Below, piece by piece: positions 61,201 to 64,000 of a DNA stretch of 64,000 nt (the stretch's first letter is position 1; each line of letters opens with the position of its first letter). Under the pieces are notes generated by a model. That model did not search any database and was not told the origin of the DNA. It saw only the letters and a program-made list of their open reading frames with translations. Origin of the DNA: an uncultured Bacteroidales bacterium (GTDB lineage: Bacteria; Bacteroidota; Bacteroidia; Bacteroidales; Paludibacteraceae); contig ONPG01000003.1 of assembly GCA_900319645.1 (NCBI GenBank), positions 1-64,000 on the forward strand, in the 5' to 3' direction. The translations under genes were made by a program, and so were the position numbers.

Positions 61201-62603
61201 AGTTGATTCCTGCCAACTGGAATATGAACGAGTTCGGTATCGGTTTCGATATCGATCAGAACTGGAGTGCAGTGGGCGTTCTGCCGTGCGCAAACGCAAC
61301 CGATGAGAATCCATCTGGCAAAGCCGCGAAACTGAAAGTGAAAGTTCACCCAAGTTCGCCGTTAGTACCTATTGTTGATAGAGAGGTTGTCATCGACGGT
61401 ATCAAATACCACCTGAACGCAGAAGACACAACGGCAACTGTGATATATAAGGACGGCGGATACTATGACGCAATAATCATCCCGGCCCAAGTATCTTATT
61501 CCGAGCTAACCTATAAGGTCGTAGCAATTGGAGATCAGGCTTTCTACAATTGCAGCGGTTTGACCTCTGTGACGATTGGCAATAGCGTCACCAGCATTGG
61601 AGGTAGTGCTTTCTCTGGTTGCAGCAGTTTGACCTCTGTAACGATTCCCAATAGCGTCACCAGCATTGGAAGTAGTGCTTTCTATTGTTGCAGAAGTTTG
61701 ACCTCTCTTGAGATTCCGAATAGCGTTATCAACTGTGGAGGAAATCTGTTTGGAGTTTGTACGAATTTGAATTCCATAATCGCACCCGCAGACGCCTTTG
61801 TCAATTGCAGGAGCTTCCCAGTACATTTGGAGTACATGTATATCACTGGTGGACTCATGCAGCAAGATGCGTTCTATTGTATTTCCTTCAATGCATCTAC
61901 ATTGAAGACGATTGATCTTGCAGCAGTAGAGAATACGGAACTGCCGGATAATCTGTTCTACAATTGCTATAGTCTGCAAAAATTAGTTCTGCCATCCAAC
62001 TTGACCCGTATCAATTATATGGCTATTGCCCAATGTATCTATCTCGACTCCATCGCTATCCCTGCGGGAGTGACGGAGATCGGCGACCGTGCGTTCGAGG
62101 ATTGCCGCAGTCTGGCGAAGGTGGAGTTTGCCGGCACCAACCTACAGCGTATCGGCGATTGGGCGTTCTACAACTGCCACGAGTTGAGCCAGATCAATCT
62201 GCCGGAAGGCGTGACGGAGATTGGCAAGGCTGCTTTCTACGGCTGCGTTTACGCTAATCAGGCACATATCCCGGCTTCCGTACAGGCTATCGGCGACAAC
62301 GCATTTGCCCTTTGCTCCAAGCTGTCGAAGATGATCGTAGATGCCGTCGTTCCGCCTACCGTGGAGGACAAGACCTTCTACGAGGTTTCTACCACCGCTC
62401 CTGTCTATGTACCGGCTAACAGCGTCGAGGATTATAAGTCTCACCCTGTTTGGGGCAAGCTCAACATTATCGGCAACGCTCCGGAAGGAGTCGAGAATGT
62501 ACAAAGTGACAACGTACAATGTACCAAGGTCATTGAGAACGGCGTTCTCTACTTGAAGTACAATGGAACAAAGTACAATGTACAAGGTACGCGCGTGAAA
62601 TAA
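58206..62603 (+). CDS. Large secreted multi-domain protein: OB-like, CBM-like and LRR domains, C-terminal tag
   Basis: 1465 residues. Signal peptide MKKFFTFLAAALMSVSVFA; two OB-like domains (about 22-235: VAVTGYVTYTNGTV and VGDKVTIKGF); a beta domain (245-425); AMPK/SusE-like modules (432-561 with VLTGSFNGWSS; 573-705 with PFIVGDMTNW; 705-828 with VEIIGTFDDW); a CBM9-like domain (832-1045, VPFHVYLDTDNSDI); and BspA-type LRRs (1104-1378). The first three LRR units are nearly identical in DNA to those of the two other LRR genes, whereas later ones are diverged. The end, KVIENGVLYLKYNGTKYNVQ, is the tag. Probably a surface glycan-binding protein. Confidence 0.82.
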   Translation: MKKFFTFLAAALMSVSVFAAKTQTITEMTCAQAKQYTLDNLQAGATGTDSVAVTGYVTYTNGTVSRGQQTFWLDDVKGTTQTFQAYWCNLPEAEALNVGDKVTIKGFLMNYQGTTAEMKNGDTEILERVVIKRDTIETSICDAIAEGETLNDMEVTNDFFIVEGVVANVGSPMNRNKQETFSLVCESNEKELKVYNILMKDSIAAAVGDKVSVFGRIQNYNGTIEIISGTAKVLYDPIISGTVHLATVANYIDFQALSVSDPQMVQSVVTSTNPYTLPNGTVLRGFQKADGTESENKWNVKETYNMLMPTPVWEGVDSLLAGTMFRAAAGATIELGAFNLQKESQMVVYFQPNGDSDRGVSVTIKDGDPIEYTGSGIKIDGIRPAYAAPFDLPAGIYDAGDVVIKMVVNTSNIFGIGIQDVGYTPQPVNPTVPSDAVLADYYEQGDVCVCFYVPAEMNCNNIVLTGSFNGWSSTAAECTAVQPVEGYDGWYVGSFTPEAEPDAEKGIQAKPIMLDVDGNWNWEYQVGAATAIRGGVQVVQGAYAGEIDMLNYGADAPNVFTIDAWKKNPCTAIYHNYTVTVINDGCNGLTVPFIVGDMTNWAFQEMQLDMAKTQEYQTAVYYYNFKAAEGAHYQIVSGMMDPQTGLIDSTQTPGWKDEAYMQKLVNGQWVRLPGEEYDNQLTHEDANIVWDLRADTLRWARCAPAEPDEYTVMGVNLPTANCPQAVEIIGTFDDWAGTAMEKLNNGWFFVELEAKASQYFKFRSDGSWDKELEYYDTENNEWKPVQDNQLVFGQLWQDDTYKGTPCKWIEIDLSDPEYYRWSVSDDPSVNPGPFAISVTDNSLDDWKNLPSSYVAKAYCPAGASLTALKSVKVFADQTYINILVEPDMSELPDLEYVPFHVYLDTDNSDITGGYSNDFLDPNADIMLETAVFVDGQPYSYNPAVFKWWGEVGDYGWEWVDPSVEHDASDYWGAIVGEGQLPIGNSQFVNGKIEIQLLRELIPANWNMNEFGIGFDIDQNWSAVGVLPCANATDENPSGKAAKLKVKVHPSSPLVPIVDREVVIDGIKYHLNAEDTTATVIYKDGGYYDAIIIPAQVSYSELTYKVVAIGDQAFYNCSGLTSVTIGNSVTSIGGSAFSGCSSLTSVTIPNSVTSIGSSAFYCCRSLTSLEIPNSVINCGGNLFGVCTNLNSIIAPADAFVNCRSFPVHLEYMYITGGLMQQDAFYCISFNASTLKTIDLAAVENTELPDNLFYNCYSLQKLVLPSNLTRINYMAIAQCIYLDSIAIPAGVTEIGDRAFEDCRSLAKVEFAGTNLQRIGDWAFYNCHELSQINLPEGVTEIGKAAFYGCVYANQAHIPASVQAIGDNAFALCSKLSKMIVDAVVPPTVEDKTFYEVSTTAPVYVPANSVEDYKSHPVWGKLNIIGNAPEGVENVQSDNVQCTKVIENGVLYLKYNGTKYNVQGTRVK

Positions 62604-62629
62604 AGGAACCAACCAACAAGGTAAACACC

Positions 62630-62657
62630 AAAAAATCGCTCTTCGGGGCGATTTTTT
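62630..62657 (+). terminator. Terminator of the 58206 gene
   Basis: AAAAATCGC pairs with GCGATTTTT around TCTTCGGG. Confidence 0.8.
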
Positions 62658-62736
62658 GTGTTTTCGCCCCAAACGTCCCCAAAAAAATCAAAAAGAAATA
62701 TATTTTCGATAATTTTAGACCAAAAGCATAAAAATA

Positions 62737-62768
62737 TTTGCGTATGTGCAATTTTTGTCGTACCTTTG
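62737..62768 (+). promoter_or_regulatory. Promoter of murI
   Basis: TTTG (62737-62740), 20 bases, TACCTTTG (62761-62768), with the extended box TTTGCGTAT. It places the start at 62793 and rules out the upstream Met at 62658. Confidence 0.8.
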
Positions 62769-62792
62769 CAGGCGAATAGACCAAGTACCGAA

Positions 62793-63665
62793 ATGAAGAT
62801 TGGTGTTTTTGACAGCGGCTACGGCGGGTTGACTATCTTGGATGAGATCCGCAAGGTGTTGCCTGAGTACGACTACCTGTACTTGGGCGATAACGCCCGT
62901 GCGCCGTACGGCACCCACTCGTTTGAGGTGATCTACAGCTACACCCTGCAGGCGGTGGAATACCTGTTCCGCCAAGGCTGCACGATCGTTATCCTTGCCT
63001 GCAACACCGCAAGCGCCAAAGCGCTGCGCACTATCCAGCAAAGAGACCTGCCGGGACGGTGGCGGCCGGGTGAGGGAGCTGCCATCAAGGAGATACGAAA
63101 CGTCTTAGGCGTGATCCGTCCGACGGTGGAGGTGGTGCCCTCGGTGACCCGGACGGGACACGTGGGCATACTCGCCACACCGGCTACGGTCAGCTCGGAG
63201 AGCTATATCATGGAGCTGGACAAGATGAGCGAAGGGCAAACAACAAAGATGGTAGTGAGCCAGCAGGCGTGCCCGATGTGGGTGCCTCTCATTGAGTCCG
63301 GCGAGCATCTGAACCCCGGAGCCGATTGGTTTATCGACAAATACCTGCGTGCGCTGATGGCACAGGATCCGCTTATCGACACGATCGTGTTGGGATGCAC
63401 CCACTATCCCTTGCTGCTGCCTAAGATCAGGAAATGGCTGACCTCCAACCGCCAAGGCAAGGAGATCAACGTGATCGCACAAGGCGGACTGGTAGCGGAG
63501 AGTCTGAAAGACTACCTGAACCGCCATCCCGAATACCGGACACAGTTGAGCAAAGGCGGCACGTGCCGGTATCTGACCACAGAAAACGCCGACCGCTTTG
63601 CGCAATCGGCGTCACTCTTTCTACAGGCTCCCGTTTCTGCGGAGCAGATTATCATTGACCATTGA
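62793..63665 (+). CDS. murI: Glutamate racemase
   Basis: 290 residues from the ATG at 62793 (MKIGVFDSGYGGLTILDEIR). Both catalytic cysteines are visible: Cys70 in LACNTASA and Cys202 in LGCTHYPLL, with the DSG substrate loop at 7-9. It makes D-glutamate for peptidoglycan. In many Bacteroidales murI follows the ompH pair; here it lies more than 50 kb from them. The insertion RDLPGRWRPGEGAAIKEIRN (about 84-103) is longer than usual for the family. Confidence 0.93.
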   Translation: MKIGVFDSGYGGLTILDEIRKVLPEYDYLYLGDNARAPYGTHSFEVIYSYTLQAVEYLFRQGCTIVILACNTASAKALRTIQQRDLPGRWRPGEGAAIKEIRNVLGVIRPTVEVVPSVTRTGHVGILATPATVSSESYIMELDKMSEGQTTKMVVSQQACPMWVPLIESGEHLNPGADWFIDKYLRALMAQDPLIDTIVLGCTHYPLLLPKIRKWLTSNRQGKEINVIAQGGLVAESLKDYLNRHPEYRTQLSKGGTCRYLTTENADRFAQSASLFLQAPVSAEQIIIDH

Positions 63666-63733
63666 AGCTGATTGCTAACAGCTAACAGCCCAAAGCCTTA
63701 TTTCTTCTCCAGAGGAAGAACAATGAGTAATTT
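63666..63733. repeat. GCTAACA words between murI and the TolC gene
   Basis: GCTGATT, GCTAACA, GCTAACA, GCCCAAA fill the convergent gap; the inverse word is at 17765-17788. No clear terminator hairpin. Confidence 0.6.
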
Positions 63734-64000
63734 CTATTTGGATGTACCGCCGAGGGCGATATACAGTGCGATGAGTGCCTGCGAGCCTTCGAAGAGGTTC
63801 TCCACCTCATTGAGTTGCGCTTTCAGGAGCGATTCCTGCGCGGTGAGCACCTCGAGGTAGCTGGCTTTGCCCGCGTTCATCAGCTCGTGCGTGCCGGTGT
63901 AGGCGAGGTGGAGGACTGCCACCTGCCTTTTATAGATCAGGTCTTTGTCTTTCGCCACCTGGCAGTCCGCCAAAGCCTCGTTGACCTGGTTGCCGGCGTT
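63734..64000 (-). CDS. TolC-family outer-membrane efflux protein, C-terminal end (partial)
   Basis: The frame enters from the right edge and stops at 63734; 88 residues are visible. HLAYTGTHELMNAGKASYLEV, then LTAQESLLKAQLNEVENLFE and QALIALYIALGG are the conserved last helices of TolC-type outer-membrane channels (NodT/CusC style). It would form the exit duct of an RND efflux or secretion system; its partners would lie to the right, outside the window. It converges on murI. Confidence 0.85.
   Translation of the reverse strand, partial: NAGNQVNEALADCQVAKDKDLIYKRQVAVLHLAYTGTHELMNAGKASYLEVLTAQESLLKAQLNEVENLFEGSQALIALYIALGGTSK

Noticed and set aside
1..64000. tRNA or rRNA genes
   Set aside because: No T-loop (GTTCGANNC) plus acceptor pairing or rRNA core was found in the gene-free regions I read.

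Overview
The window looks like chromosome from a member of the Bacteroidales (Bacteroidota), plausibly an uncultured gut or rumen Prevotella-like lineage; I cannot name a species. The reasons are a SusC/SusD polysaccharide utilisation locus, paired Skp/OmpH genes behind bamA, very large secreted proteins with BspA-type leucine-rich repeats and InlB-type GWSDG repeats, almost no Shine-Dalgarno sequences, and many copies of the Bacteroidota promoter (TTTG, about 20 bases, TAnnTTTG).

Layout. 1-6.4 kb: tail of a KilA-N protein, a strongly structured non-coding RNA candidate with its own promoter and terminator, an AT-rich metallo-beta-lactamase-fold gene and, one base later, a BspA/InlB surface protein whose C-terminal tag is frameshifted. 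6.4-19 kb, minus strand: conserved housekeeping genes (MFS transporter, a 41-residue ORF, ompH, ompH, bamA, uppS, a DUF6089-like gene; then radA, rnz, DUF4954, dnaN). 19.4-32 kb, minus strand: one gene for a giant secreted protein of about 4200 residues. 32-44.8 kb, minus strand: a fructan (levan-type) utilisation locus. SusC/SusD and a DUF4960 lipoprotein would bind and import the polymer, two GH32-clan lipoproteins would cut it, an MFS permease would import fructose and a PfkB kinase would phosphorylate it. A 17-bp dyad lies beside its promoter. 45-50.3 kb, minus strand: a compact phage-like cassette without capsid or integrase genes (HNH nuclease, winged-helix protein with iteron-like repeats, small unknowns, a two-TM holin-like protein, a DUF5675 protein with a YkuD-like motif, a small lipoprotein, two related small proteins of which one is frameshifted). 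50.4-62.6 kb, plus strand: accessory genes separated by shared repeat modules, namely a RhuM-family protein carrying perfect DNA palindromes, a transposase stub, three tagged surface proteins and a higBA toxin-antitoxin pair. 62.7-64 kb: murI and the end of a TolC-family gene.

Three themes cut across the window. Six secreted proteins end in the same roughly 28-residue tag, so they probably share one export or anchoring route. Most intergenic gaps hold short tandem 'word' repeats (for example GACTTTC, GCCAAA, GTCCATT, AAGTACC), and the same words also occur inside coding sequence at tolerant sites such as signal peptides, loops and linkers. Promoters repeatedly carry an extended upstream box, yTTGCGTAT.
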